Source: DAINPP01 sp036743375
GTDB taxonomy: Bacteria; Thermotogota; Thermotogae; MWEM01
Direction: 5' to 3'
Assembly: GCA_036743375.1 (NCBI GenBank)
Contig: DAINPP010000032.1
Span: 1-32,763, forward strand
Length of the DNA: 32,763 bases
A program made the translations under genes and the position numbers. Each line of letters opens with the position of its first letter. Within the stretch, counting starts at the first letter, position 1. Below the pieces are notes generated by a model that was not told the origin of the DNA, ran no database searches, and worked only from the letters and a program-made list of their open reading frames with translations. Positions 24,292-31,787 of the stretch are shown here, in pieces.

Positions 24292-25014
24292 TCAGGCGTC
24301 ACAGATCTTCTTCAGTTGCCTTACTTTTTCAAGATCTGTTTTTTCCACGAATTCTTCTTCACTGGTTCCCATACTTATTTCTTTTTTGAAGAACATCTGA
24401 CTCCTGTATTTTGATTTTGCCGAAAGGTGGAGTTCATCAACGCCCGTTTTGATGATTTCAGAGGCGTTTTCAGCTGTTACTCCGCTGCCGGCCATTATCT
24501 TTATCCGCTTATCCGCCTTTCTCACGATTTCGGTGAGTAATGGCAGGTCATCGGTGACCTTTAATCCGCCTGCGGAAGTCAGTATTCTTTCTACACCGAG
24601 ATTAATTAACACATCCAGGGAGTTGAACAGATCATTTGAAACGTCAAAGGCCCTGTGTACGGTCACGTTCATCGGGTTGGCGAGCTCTATCAGCTCTTTC
24701 ATTCGGGCTTTATCGATATTGCCGTTTTCATCGAGAATCCCGAAAACAACCCCGTCCATTCCCAGAGCTTTTGCCGTTTCAACATCAGCCTTCATGGTCT
24801 CGAATTCCATCGCGTTGTAGAAGAAATCACCGCTTCTCGGTCTGATCATCGCGTAGATATCGATCTTCAGATGTTTTCTGACCGCCTTCATCAGTCCGGC
24901 GGATGGTGTGGTGCCTCCAAGCTGTAAATCGGCACAGAGTTCTATCCGGTCCGCCCCGCCATCTTGTGCGATGATCGCCGATTCGAGTAAATCAACACAT
25001 ATTTCAAGATTCAT
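24292..25014 (-). CDS. cutC: CutC family protein (copper homeostasis protein)
   Basis: A 240-residue TIM-barrel protein. The N-terminus LEICVDLLESAIIAQDGGAD, then RIELCADLQLGGTTPSAGLM, IYAMIRPRSGDFFY, VTVHRAFDVSND, GVERILTSAGG and IMAGSGVTAENASEI follow the CutC family step by step. Bacterial CutC has been linked to copper tolerance, but its catalytic function is unsettled. GGAGGGCAAAT precedes the ATG. It is the first gene of a unit with the MerR fusion (2-nt gap). No copper ATPase or chaperone is nearby, so the metal link is by family name only. Confidence 0.94.
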   Translation of the reverse strand: MNLEICVDLLESAIIAQDGGADRIELCADLQLGGTTPSAGLMKAVRKHLKIDIYAMIRPRSGDFFYNAMEFETMKADVETAKALGMDGVVFGILDENGNIDKARMKELIELANPMNVTVHRAFDVSNDLFNSLDVLINLGVERILTSAGGLKVTDDLPLLTEIVRKADKRIKIMAGSGVTAENASEIIKTGVDELHLSAKSKYRSQMFFKKEISMGTSEEEFVEKTDLEKVRQLKKICDA

Positions 25015-25117
25015 ATTTGCCCTCCAGTTTTTCTGATTATGCCTGCATCATTAATTTCTTCAGTTTGTAAAAAATGGGATTAATCAGGTAATAATCACTT
25101 TATTTATCATTCCCGAG

Positions 25118-25552
25118 TTAATAAATCAGCCCCTTGTTTTCCTCCCTCTTTTCCATTCCGGTTGCAATTGCCACGCCGAACAACATCCCGATAGCCATAC
25201 TGATTCCCAGCTTATCAAAAAAAGAACCGTATACGATGCTTAAACCGACGGAAAGTATAAAATAAAAACCGTAAACTATTCCCTTTTCACGATAGCCATA
25301 CTTTTCATGAACGATCTTTTTGATTTTTCTTAACTGAGTGATAGTTTCCTTTCTGTTTGCCCGATCGTATGTCCTGCTGACCGTTTGCATTCGATTCAGA
25401 AGGGTGTCAAACTCCCCCTTTAATTCTCCGATTTGTTCCTCACTCAGTTTATTGATCAATCTTTTTAAGACATCGGTATAAAGAAATTTTGCGTGATCTT
25501 TATCGAGTATTTCCGTAAACGTATCTATCTTTATGAGGTATTCCTCTCTCAT
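25118..25552 (-). CDS. Hypothetical protein with two C-terminal membrane helices
   Basis: A 144-residue protein not recognised as a known family. AGGAGG stands five bases before the ATG. Residues 1-~90 are charged and helical (KLSEEQIGELKGEFDTLLNR, then KETITQLRKIKKIVHEKYGY). Two hydrophobic segments follow (IVYGFYFILSVGLSIVYGSF and GISMAIGMLFGVAIATGM), so it is probably a small membrane protein with a cytoplasmic helical N-domain. It is divergent from the ABC exporter operon and has an extended -10 (TGtTATAAT on the minus strand, 25601-25609) in the shared gap. That position suggests it may be co-regulated with the exporter. Confidence 0.7.
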   Translation of the reverse strand: MREEYLIKIDTFTEILDKDHAKFLYTDVLKRLINKLSEEQIGELKGEFDTLLNRMQTVSRTYDRANRKETITQLRKIKKIVHEKYGYREKGIVYGFYFILSVGLSIVYGSFFDKLGISMAIGMLFGVAIATGMEKREENKGLIY

Positions 25553-25600
25553 CGAATCCTCCTGTTCAGTGCAGTTGAAATGCTGCTTTTGTCAGGATTA

Positions 25601-25609
25601 ATTATAACA
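25601..25609 (-). promoter_or_regulatory. Extended -10 promoter for the small membrane protein gene
   Basis: On the minus strand TG-T-TATAAT matches the extended -10 consensus. It lies about 50 nt upstream of the ATG at 25552. The -35 is weak. Confidence 0.5.
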
Positions 25610-25633
25610 TGGACAAAGTTTTTCCAAAGAGGC

Positions 25634-25684
25634 TTGACAAATCTGAATCAACAGGGTATACTGTGTATGTACGTTATACACAGT
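25634..25684 (+). promoter_or_regulatory. ABC exporter/gntR promoter with operator overlapping the -10
   Basis: TTGACA (25634-25639), a 17-nt spacer and TATACT (25657-25662) form a near-consensus promoter. A perfect inverted repeat, ACTGTGTAT (25660-25668) and ATACACAGT (25676-25684) with a 7-nt spacer, covers the -10 and the start site. It fits the dyad sites of YtrA-type GntR repressors; the operon's own GntR (27200-27565) is the likely binder. Confidence 0.85.
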
Positions 25685-25704
25685 GAAGAAGAGGAGGAAT
25701 TGAT

Positions 25705-26553
25705 ATGTCGATACTAAATGTTGTAAATATAAATAAAACCTATGAGAACTTCAAACTGCGGGATGTCTCGTTTAAACTCGAAAAGGGGTATATTATGGGT
25801 TTTATCGGAGAGAATGGTGCCGGAAAGACAACGACACTGAAGGCAATTTTAAATATGATTCATATCGAAAGTGGAAAGATAGAAGTTTTTGATATGGATA
25901 TGAGAAGCGGGGAACAGCAGATCAAGGAAAATATCGGTTATATGTTTGGCGGAATTGATTTTTATCCGAGAAAGAAGATCGGACTGATTACTTCGGTGAT
26001 TAAACGGTTTTACAGTAACTGGAACGAGAAGGTGTACAGACATTACATGGATAAATTCAAACTGGATGAGGGGAAAAAACTGCACGAATTATCTCACGGG
26101 ATGAAAGTCAAATACAATCTGACGCTCGCCTTGTCACATGATTCGAAATTTCTGATCCTTGATGAACCGACAAGTGGTCTCGATCCCGCAGCTCGTGATG
26201 ATTTAATGGAGATCTTCCAGGAAATCATAGAAGATGGTGAAAGAAGTATCCTGTTTTCCACTCATATTGTCAGCGATCTGGAGAAATGTGCGGATTATAT
26301 CACATACATCAACAACGGCCGGATTATTGACTGCTCTTCAAGAGAAGACTTTACGGATACTTACCGGCTTGTCAGGGGAAGTAAAAAACAGCTTGATTCG
26401 GTAAAGGGTGGACTTATTTCGTTCAAGGAGGACTCCTTCGGATTCACAGGACTCATCGAAAAGGAAAATCTATCATCAGTAGATGGGCTTGAAATTGGAA
26501 CGGCAGGTCTTGAAGACATCATGATTTATTATTCAAAAAGAGGTGCAAAATAA
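25705..26553 (+). CDS. ABC-2 exporter ATPase subunit
   Basis: A 282-residue ATPase with GAGGAGG before the ATG. It has Walker A GENGAGKTT (35-43), a Q-loop region around ENIGYMFGG, the signature LSHGMKVKYN (the LSxGM form seen in YtrB/BcrA-like exporters), Walker B FLILDEPTSGLDP and the H-loop LFSTHIVSD. It energises the permease encoded next, with which it overlaps by one base (TAATG). Exporters of this type, with a GntR partner, often handle peptide antibiotics or cell-envelope compounds. The actual substrate is unknown. Confidence 0.93.
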   Translation: MSILNVVNINKTYENFKLRDVSFKLEKGYIMGFIGENGAGKTTTLKAILNMIHIESGKIEVFDMDMRSGEQQIKENIGYMFGGIDFYPRKKIGLITSVIKRFYSNWNEKVYRHYMDKFKLDEGKKLHELSHGMKVKYNLTLALSHDSKFLILDEPTSGLDPAARDDLMEIFQEIIEDGERSILFSTHIVSDLEKCADYITYINNGRIIDCSSREDFTDTYRLVRGSKKQLDSVKGGLISFKEDSFGFTGLIEKENLSSVDGLEIGTAGLEDIMIYYSKRGAK

Positions 26554-27200
26554 TGAGAGAATTATTGTATAAAGAATTCAAAATGGCGATTCATCCGGCA
26601 TTTTATCTGATATTTCTGACGGCGTTACTTCTGTTGATTCCGAACTGGGTATTTACGATTGCCATGTCGTATCTTTTGTGGGTTGTGGTTCCAAACCTAT
26701 TTGCCGCAATCGCCGCCAATAACGACACGTTCTTCTCGGTCCTGATGCCGGTAAAAAAAAGCGATGTGGTTACGGCAAAGATATTAACCGTTGTCGTTCT
26801 TGAAATACTCAACGTTATCATCGCCATTCCCTTTGCTGTCGCAAATTCCATGCTCTACAGGGGTGGAATGGGCATGCTGGAACCCAATCCAGCCTTCTTC
26901 GGAATTGTTTTGATCGTATACACCCTGTATAATATCGTCTTTATTCCCGGTTTTTATAAGACAGGCTACAAGATGGCCGCCCCTATCTTAATGGCAATTA
27001 TTATATCGTTGCTTTTTGCGATGTTCATACAGGTTCTGCCGTTTATTTCCCCGCAGTTCAACACGCTGTTCAACCTTAGAACACAGGAATCACTGATGTG
27101 GCAGATAGGAATGCTGATTGCGGGAATCGTTGTCTTTGTCCTGGGAAATATCCTGACAATTAAACTATCGGTGAAAAGATTTGAAAAGCTGGATCTGTAA
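26553..27200 (+). CDS. ABC-2 type exporter permease
   Basis: A 215-residue membrane protein with about six helices, for example AFYLIFLTALLLLIPNWVFT, ILNVIIAIPFAVANSMLYRG and IVVFVLGNILTIKLSV. DTFFSVLMPVKKSDVVTAKI is the hallmark 'LP(V)xKxxxVxxK' turn of small ABC-2 permeases. It probably dimerises with two copies of the ATPase. Start and stop codons overlap its neighbours by one base on both sides (TAATG), so all three genes are translationally coupled. Confidence 0.9.
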   Translation: MRELLYKEFKMAIHPAFYLIFLTALLLLIPNWVFTIAMSYLLWVVVPNLFAAIAANNDTFFSVLMPVKKSDVVTAKILTVVVLEILNVIIAIPFAVANSMLYRGGMGMLEPNPAFFGIVLIVYTLYNIVFIPGFYKTGYKMAAPILMAIIISLLFAMFIQVLPFISPQFNTLFNLRTQESLMWQIGMLIAGIVVFVLGNILTIKLSVKRFEKLDL

Positions 27201-27565
27201 TGAATATCAATATCTCAAACTCATCAGACAAACCCATCTATATCCAGTTATTTGAGCAGATCAGCACACAGATTCTCAGAGGCGAACTCGAATCGGAGTT
27301 CGCCTTGCCTTCTATACGCACGGCAGCGAAAGAGCTGCGTGTCAGTGTCATCACGGTTAAGAAGGCGTGGGAGGAACTGGAACATCGGGGATTTATCTAC
27401 ACGATGGCGGGAAAGGGGTGTTTTGTGGCGGAACTCTCTGAGGAGGAACGAATGAACAAGAAAAATGAAATCGTTGAACAGAAGATATTGAAAGATATAG
27501 AAATATATAAGGAACTGGGCCTTGAACTTTCTGACGTAATAGAGCTATTTAAAACATTCTATTGA
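27200..27565 (+). CDS. GntR family regulator, YtrA-like
   Basis: A 121-residue regulator with a GntR winged HTH at residues ~10-78 (PIYIQLFEQISTQILRGELE, then LPSIRTAAKELRVSVITVKK and GFIYTMAGKGCFVAE) and only a short helical C-terminus of ~40 residues, the mark of the YtrA subfamily. It ends the exporter operon, whereas ytrA-type genes more often come first. It probably represses the operon through the ACTGTGTAT/ATACACAGT site. Cell-wall-active compounds usually relieve repression in this subfamily; that is unproven here. Confidence 0.93.
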   Translation: MNINISNSSDKPIYIQLFEQISTQILRGELESEFALPSIRTAAKELRVSVITVKKAWEELEHRGFIYTMAGKGCFVAELSEEERMNKKNEIVEQKILKDIEIYKELGLELSDVIELFKTFY

Positions 27566-27652
27566 TAATCAATAATAACCCTTGTGAGAATGAGAAATAT
27601 GAAGATATATGAATAAATATAAAGTAAATAAATATTAATGAACCTTATTAAT

Positions 27653-27687
27653 TCGTTTAACAGAATGTTAAACGATAAATGTATAAT
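27653..27687 (+). promoter_or_regulatory. Promoter-operator of the sugar-type ABC importer
   Basis: TATAAT at 27682-27687. Just upstream is a perfect inverted repeat with 9-bp arms TCGTTTAAC (27653-27661) and GTTAAACGA (27667-27675) and a 5-nt spacer. It contains TTAACA, a possible -35 at 19-nt spacing. The dyad is typical of a sugar-responsive repressor (LacI, ROK or DeoR type). No such regulator gene is in the window. The rest of 27566-27742 is AT-rich without a gene. Confidence 0.7.
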
Positions 27688-27742
27688 GTTTTGGGATGGT
27701 TTTTCTATTCTTTTACCATATTCTAAAATAGGAGTGATTTGC

Positions 27743-29017
27743 ATGAAGAAATTTGTGGTTGTTTTGTTGTTCCTTTTAACAGTTGCGACGCTGTATTTTG
27801 GTAAAAATATCGAGATAGTTTATTGGACACACACAGATACGGCAAGAACAGAACTTGAAAACAGACTCATTGAAGAATTTGAAGCCAAATATCCAAATGT
27901 CACAATTAAAAGAGTTTACAATGAAGCAAAAAAAATGGGCGATCTTGTTTTGACCGCTTTCTCAGGAAATAACGGTCCAGATATCTTTAATCTTCAATCT
28001 GAGCAATTATTCTCCTATATGATCAACGGCCGTGTATCCCCAGTTGATTTTAAGGCGCTTGGTTTGAAAGATGAAGAAGCTCTCGAAGGGGAATACAGTA
28101 AAGGGACTTTTAATCCTGTTACATATGATGGAGAAATTTACGGAATTCCGCTCGAACTTACAAACTGGTGTATTTACATCAACAAGAAATTATTCAGAGA
28201 TGCCGGACTTGACCCTGAAACTGATTATCCAAAGACATGGGAAGATATGCTGGTATTGGCAGATAAGCTCGTACAGAGAAACGGAGAGATTATCACGAGA
28301 AGACCTTTCGATTTCAGATACCCTTATTATCTCGTTTCATTATTGCCGATGGTTCAGCAGCTTGGTGGAGACCTTGTAAGTCCGGATGGAAAAACCGCTA
28401 TTTATAACGAAGAGGCCTGGTTGAAGGTTCTCAATTATTTTAAAGAATGGGGAATGCACGGAAAGAATTACGGAAACCCCACCTATACGAATGCCAGAAA
28501 AGTATGGAATAAAGACAACGGCGATATCGTAATGTGTTTGACAGGTCTTTATCAGCAGGGAAGACTCAGAACAGACAATCTCGAATTCTTTAACAGTGAT
28601 GACTGGATGATCGTTCCATTCCCGGTCTTTGAAGATGCCGTTAATGATAATGGAGCCGCTTACTATGGACAGTACTGGATGGTAAATGCACAGGCCTCTA
28701 AAGATACGCAGGAATGGTCCTGGAAATTTATTGATTACATGAGACAGCATGCTGAAGAATATCTTGCTGATGTGAACCTCATGCAGCCGATTAATTCATT
28801 ACTTGAATCAGATCTCTTCAAGAGTATGCCTTATTCCGATGTATTTACAAAGGATCTCGAAAAATCAAATCCTGTTTTTGTACATGAAAATGGAAAGATG
28901 ATGGAAGAAAAAATTGGAGTCGCAATACAGGCCGTTATGTTAAGCGGAACGGATCCGGAAGAAGCCCTTGAACAGCTCAAAGCGGATATTCAGGAAATCC
29001 TCGACGACAGTTATTAA
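27743..29017 (+). CDS. Family 1 extracellular (sugar-type) solute-binding protein
   Basis: A 424-residue exported protein with GGAGTGA before the ATG at 27743. The signal peptide MKKFVVVLLFLLTVATLYFG lacks a lipobox cysteine. The mature part opens with IEIVYWTHTDTARTELENRL and EEFEAKYPNVTIKRV, typical of SBP_bac_1 (MalE-like). NGPDIFNLQSEQLF, YGIPLELTNWCIYINKKLF, then DAGLDPETDYPKTWEDM, and IPF-type VPFPVFEDA are the family's lobe motifs. It delivers an oligosaccharide or sugar derivative to the two permeases downstream. A hairpin after its stop should keep its mRNA in excess over theirs. The ligand is unknown. Confidence 0.93.
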   Translation: MKKFVVVLLFLLTVATLYFGKNIEIVYWTHTDTARTELENRLIEEFEAKYPNVTIKRVYNEAKKMGDLVLTAFSGNNGPDIFNLQSEQLFSYMINGRVSPVDFKALGLKDEEALEGEYSKGTFNPVTYDGEIYGIPLELTNWCIYINKKLFRDAGLDPETDYPKTWEDMLVLADKLVQRNGEIITRRPFDFRYPYYLVSLLPMVQQLGGDLVSPDGKTAIYNEEAWLKVLNYFKEWGMHGKNYGNPTYTNARKVWNKDNGDIVMCLTGLYQQGRLRTDNLEFFNSDDWMIVPFPVFEDAVNDNGAAYYGQYWMVNAQASKDTQEWSWKFIDYMRQHAEEYLADVNLMQPINSLLESDLFKSMPYSDVFTKDLEKSNPVFVHENGKMMEEKIGVAIQAVMLSGTDPEEALEQLKADIQEILDDSY

Positions 29018-29040
29018 TCAATAAGAGTTTAAATTTATAA

Positions 29041-29075
29041 AAAGTCTGGACTGAAAAGTCCAGACTTTATTTTAG
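29041..29075 (+). terminator. Intercistronic hairpin / partial terminator after the binding-protein gene
   Basis: A perfect 12-bp stem, AAAGTCTGGACT pairing with AGTCCAGACTTT, closes a GAAA tetraloop and is followed by ATTTT. It fits a leaky terminator or a 3' stabiliser between the binding protein and the permeases. Confidence 0.85.
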
Positions 29076-29094
29076 TGAACAGGGAGTGGTTATT

Positions 29095-30006
29095 ATGGCT
29101 CGAAAACGAAAATTCGGGATGGAGCATAATAAAGCAAAATGGGGTTTTATATTTGTTTTACCATCACTGGTATTTTTTGCCATTTTTAGTTTTTATCCGA
29201 TATTTAATGCCTTTTACTTGAGCTTGCATAAAAAAAATCTTTTGTCATTGAGACCGCCACAATTTATCGGTTTCGATAATTATGAATACTTGTTTCACTC
29301 GAGTGATTTCTGGAATTCAGTGCTGGCAACAACGATATTTGCACTCGGTACCTTTATTCCCCTGCTGGTCATCAGTTTGCTTCTCGCTGCGTTGATCATG
29401 ACCAGAAGACGATTTCAGAAATTTTTTCAAATGGCCTTTTATTCACCGGCCGTCTTATCTTCCGTTGTCGCTGCAGTCATCTGGTTACTCGTTTTCGATC
29501 CGAGAGGCTTAGGCAATCAATTCCTCAACACACTCTTTAATTCACCAGGTGTTGACCATAAATGGCTTGCTACCGACTCGATGCTGAGATTTTCGACCAT
29601 GCTGGTTTATTTCTGGAAATATATCGGGTATTTTACCATCATTTTTATAGCCGGGATGTCAAGTATTCCAAGCCAATTACATGAAGCGGCTTATATTGAC
29701 GGTGCCAATCGTTGGCAGGGATTCTGGAGAGTAACCTTTCCTCTTCTAAAGCCAACCGTTCTCCTTGTCTCCGTCATGTCGATGATCCAGTGTTTGAAGA
29801 CTTTCAGCACTCAATATCTGTTTACTCAGGCGGGCACTCCTTCAAAACCGATCAACGTTATTACGATGAATATCTACAACACGGCCATTCGTGATCATAG
29901 AATAGGACGTGCGAGTGCCATGAGTGTCCTTTTGTTTGTTGTTATGCTTTTCTTTACAGCGTTACAGATAAAGAGTTCAAAATCCGATGATGTTTCGTTT
30001 ATGTAG
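29095..30006 (+). CDS. ABC sugar-type importer permease, MalF-like
   Basis: A 303-residue membrane protein. The ATG at 29095 follows GGGAGTGG; the GTG at 29086 is too close to it. Six transmembrane helices are expected, the first being WGFIFVLPSLVFFAIFSFYP. The EAA loop, HEAAYIDGANRWQGFWRVTF then PLLKP, contacts the ATPase. It pairs with the permease at 30022 and the binding protein at 27743. No ATPase gene is present in this operon, so a shared MsmK/UgpC-like ATPase encoded elsewhere is inferred. Confidence 0.93.
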   Translation: MARKRKFGMEHNKAKWGFIFVLPSLVFFAIFSFYPIFNAFYLSLHKKNLLSLRPPQFIGFDNYEYLFHSSDFWNSVLATTIFALGTFIPLLVISLLLAALIMTRRRFQKFFQMAFYSPAVLSSVVAAVIWLLVFDPRGLGNQFLNTLFNSPGVDHKWLATDSMLRFSTMLVYFWKYIGYFTIIFIAGMSSIPSQLHEAAYIDGANRWQGFWRVTFPLLKPTVLLVSVMSMIQCLKTFSTQYLFTQAGTPSKPINVITMNIYNTAIRDHRIGRASAMSVLLFVVMLFFTALQIKSSKSDDVSFM

Positions 30007-30021
30007 GCAGGAGTGATTGCG

Positions 30022-30885
30022 ATGAGAAAAAATAAAATTAAACATTCTGTTTTGGGGAATATTGGAGATTTTATCATCTGGCTTTTCCTTTTGGGAACCG
30101 CTGCTCTTATTCTCGTTCCATTGCTTTTCATGTTTACATCATCTATCATGCCTGCAAAAGAGATCTTTAAAATGCCTTATCCATGGATAACGAGTGATTT
30201 CCAATGGGAGAACTACTGGAACGCGATAAAAGGTCCCGATGGCGATTTCATGTATCTGCGAAATATACTTAATTCTTTTATCGTTGCATCGGTAGTCACC
30301 ATAACAACCGTTCTACTATCGGCATTAACCGGATACGGTCTTGCAAAATTCCCCTTTAAAGGGAGAACGTTTGTCTTCCTGTTGATCATGTCAACTATGA
30401 TGATTCCATTTGAGGCGATTATGATTCCGATGTATATGGTTGTGGTCAACATGGGTCTTCAAGATACTTATGCGGGGTTGATACTTCCATTTCTGACAAA
30501 TGCCTTCGGTATATTCATGATGCGGCAATATTTAATCACATTTCCGGACGAAATTCTGGATGCCTCGAGGATTGATGGTGCTTCTGAACTGAAAATATTC
30601 TGGAGAGTCGTTTTACCTAACAGTGGTCCCGTCATCGCAACACTCGCCATACTGACTTTCAGAGCCCAATGGGATAATCTGCTTTGGCCGTTGTTAATTG
30701 CTCAAAGCGATAACATGAAAACAATACCACTTTATATCACGCGTTTTACGGCAGAGACACATACTGACGAAGGAGCAATGATGGCGATAGCTGCAATCGC
30801 CAGTATCCCGATGTTTATCCTGTTCTTCAGTGTGTCGAAGTATTTTGTCAGTGGTGCCAGTTTAACAACCGGAAGTAAGGGATGA
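30022..30885 (+). CDS. ABC sugar-type importer permease, MalG-like
   Basis: A 287-residue membrane protein whose ATG at 30022 follows CAGGAGTGA; its ribosome binding site begins right after the previous stop. The N-terminal helix is FIIWLFLLGTAALILVPLLF. FMMRQYLITFPDEILDASRI, then DGASELKIFWRVVLPNSGP is the EAA loop, here DAS in place of EAA. The C-terminal helix MFILFFSVSKYFVSG and GLTTGS-like ending (SLTTGSKG) are usual for MalG/LacG-type proteins. A terminator lies about 37 nt downstream, and no enzyme gene for the transported sugar follows. Confidence 0.93.
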   Translation: MRKNKIKHSVLGNIGDFIIWLFLLGTAALILVPLLFMFTSSIMPAKEIFKMPYPWITSDFQWENYWNAIKGPDGDFMYLRNILNSFIVASVVTITTVLLSALTGYGLAKFPFKGRTFVFLLIMSTMMIPFEAIMIPMYMVVVNMGLQDTYAGLILPFLTNAFGIFMMRQYLITFPDEILDASRIDGASELKIFWRVVLPNSGPVIATLAILTFRAQWDNLLWPLLIAQSDNMKTIPLYITRFTAETHTDEGAMMAIAAIASIPMFILFFSVSKYFVSGASLTTGSKG

Positions 30886-30921
30886 GCTGGTAAAATAATA
30901 TAAAGAATTGTTTATAAATAG

Positions 30922-30958
30922 AGAGGGTGGAAATTTTATCAAACCCTCTTTTCCTTTT
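30922..30958 (+). terminator. Rho-independent terminator after the importer operon
   Basis: AGAGGGT pairs with ACCCTCT around a 14-nt loop, followed by the T-rich run TTTTCCTTTT. A second hairpin (TTGATTGC / GCAATCAA, 30965-30985) followed by TTTTTT at about 30990 may act as a backup. Confidence 0.75.
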
Positions 30959-30959
30959 A

Positions 30960-31048
30960 AGCGCTTGATTGCCGGTTGCAATCAATACGTTTTTTATTAC
31001 CTCTTCAACACCCTTTCCCGTTTAAACTACCCGTCAGATTCAAGCGCT
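30960..31048. repeat. Inverted AGCGCTTGA / TCAAGCGCT pair with AAGCGCT cores
   Basis: AGCGCTTGA at 30960-30968 and TCAAGCGCT at 31040-31048 are perfect complements 71 nt apart. Each holds an AGCGCT palindrome core like those in LacI-type operators, and the right copy lies 23 nt upstream of the tetR -35. No gene lies between 30886 and 31143. Confidence 0.6.
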
Positions 31049-31070
31049 ATAAAAAACTTGATTTTATCTA

Positions 31071-31129
31071 TTGACAAAATGATTTTAAAAAGGTACACTG
31101 TACTTATAAGCACGGTGTACCTTTTTAAA
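31071..31129 (+). promoter_or_regulatory. tetR-methyltransferase promoter with 15-bp inverted-repeat operator
   Basis: TTGACA (31071-31076), a 17-nt spacer, then TACACT (31094-31099). A perfect 15-bp inverted repeat, TTTAAAAAGGTACAC (31084-31098) and GTGTACCTTTTTAAA (31115-31129), straddles the -10 and start site. The left arm lies upstream of the predicted transcript, so this is a DNA operator, not an RNA hairpin. Confidence 0.85.
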
Positions 31130-31143
31130 TGGAAGGAGTTTTT

Positions 31144-31737
31144 ATGCAATATCAAAAAAGAGAAATAAAAGATATTATCCTTTCTACCGCACGGGAGGAA
31201 TTCCTTAAAAACGGATTTGAACAAGCTTCTATCCGAAAGATAACAGCTTCTGCAAAAGTCTCAAAGAGCAATTTGTATAATTATTTTGAAAATAAAGATG
31301 CCTTGTTTGCCGCAGTTGTAGCGCCCACTATCTCAGTAATAAAGGCTGGCTTTGAGAAAATGCAAACTCAAAATACGGAAAAAAGCGCAGACAGTTATTC
31401 CATCACTGCGCAAAAAGAAGTCATGCAAGACATCGTTGCATTTGTGTTGAGTCATGGAGATGATTTAAGACTACTTTTATTCCGTTCATCCGGTTCTTTG
31501 CTTTCTGACTTCAAAGAGCGTGTAACCGATGGGTTAGCAAGCCTTTTAATCGACTGGATTTCTCACGCTGCTCCGGATAAAGGGATTTCACCTTTTTTTA
31601 TCCGCTCTGTTGCAGTATTTTACATTGGTGTGATTGAACAGATGCTTGTACAGGGTGTGAACAGAGAACAGGTTTCCAGACATTTTGAAGAGTTTTTGAA
31701 ATTTGTTTACGGAGGTTGGGAAAACGTATTATCCTAA
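31144..31737 (+). CDS. TetR family transcriptional regulator
   Basis: A 197-residue protein; AAGGAG precedes the ATG at 31144. The HTH is at residues ~8-50 (IILSTAREEFLKNGFEQASI, RKITASAKVSKSNLYNYFEN, KDALFAAVV). The C-terminal domain is all-helical and not assignable. It is the first gene of a two-gene unit with the PF04072-type methyltransferase, 50 nt apart, and very likely represses its own promoter through the 15-bp dyad. The wording of this gene (CAA, GCG and ATC-rich stretches) differs a little from neighbours; transfer is possible but not shown. Confidence 0.92.
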   Translation: MQYQKREIKDIILSTAREEFLKNGFEQASIRKITASAKVSKSNLYNYFENKDALFAAVVAPTISVIKAGFEKMQTQNTEKSADSYSITAQKEVMQDIVAFVLSHGDDLRLLLFRSSGSLLSDFKERVTDGLASLLIDWISHAAPDKGISPFFIRSVAVFYIGVIEQMLVQGVNREQVSRHFEEFLKFVYGGWENVLS

Positions 31738-31787
31738 TAAAACAGCAAAATACATATTATGTATAAAAAAGGAGAAATGATTTTCGT

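Noticed and set aside
30960..31048. Possible integron attC-like site
   Set aside because: The arms end in AGCGCTTGA/TCAAGCGCT and lack the GTTRRRY and RYYYAAC core sites; no integrase or cassette array is present.
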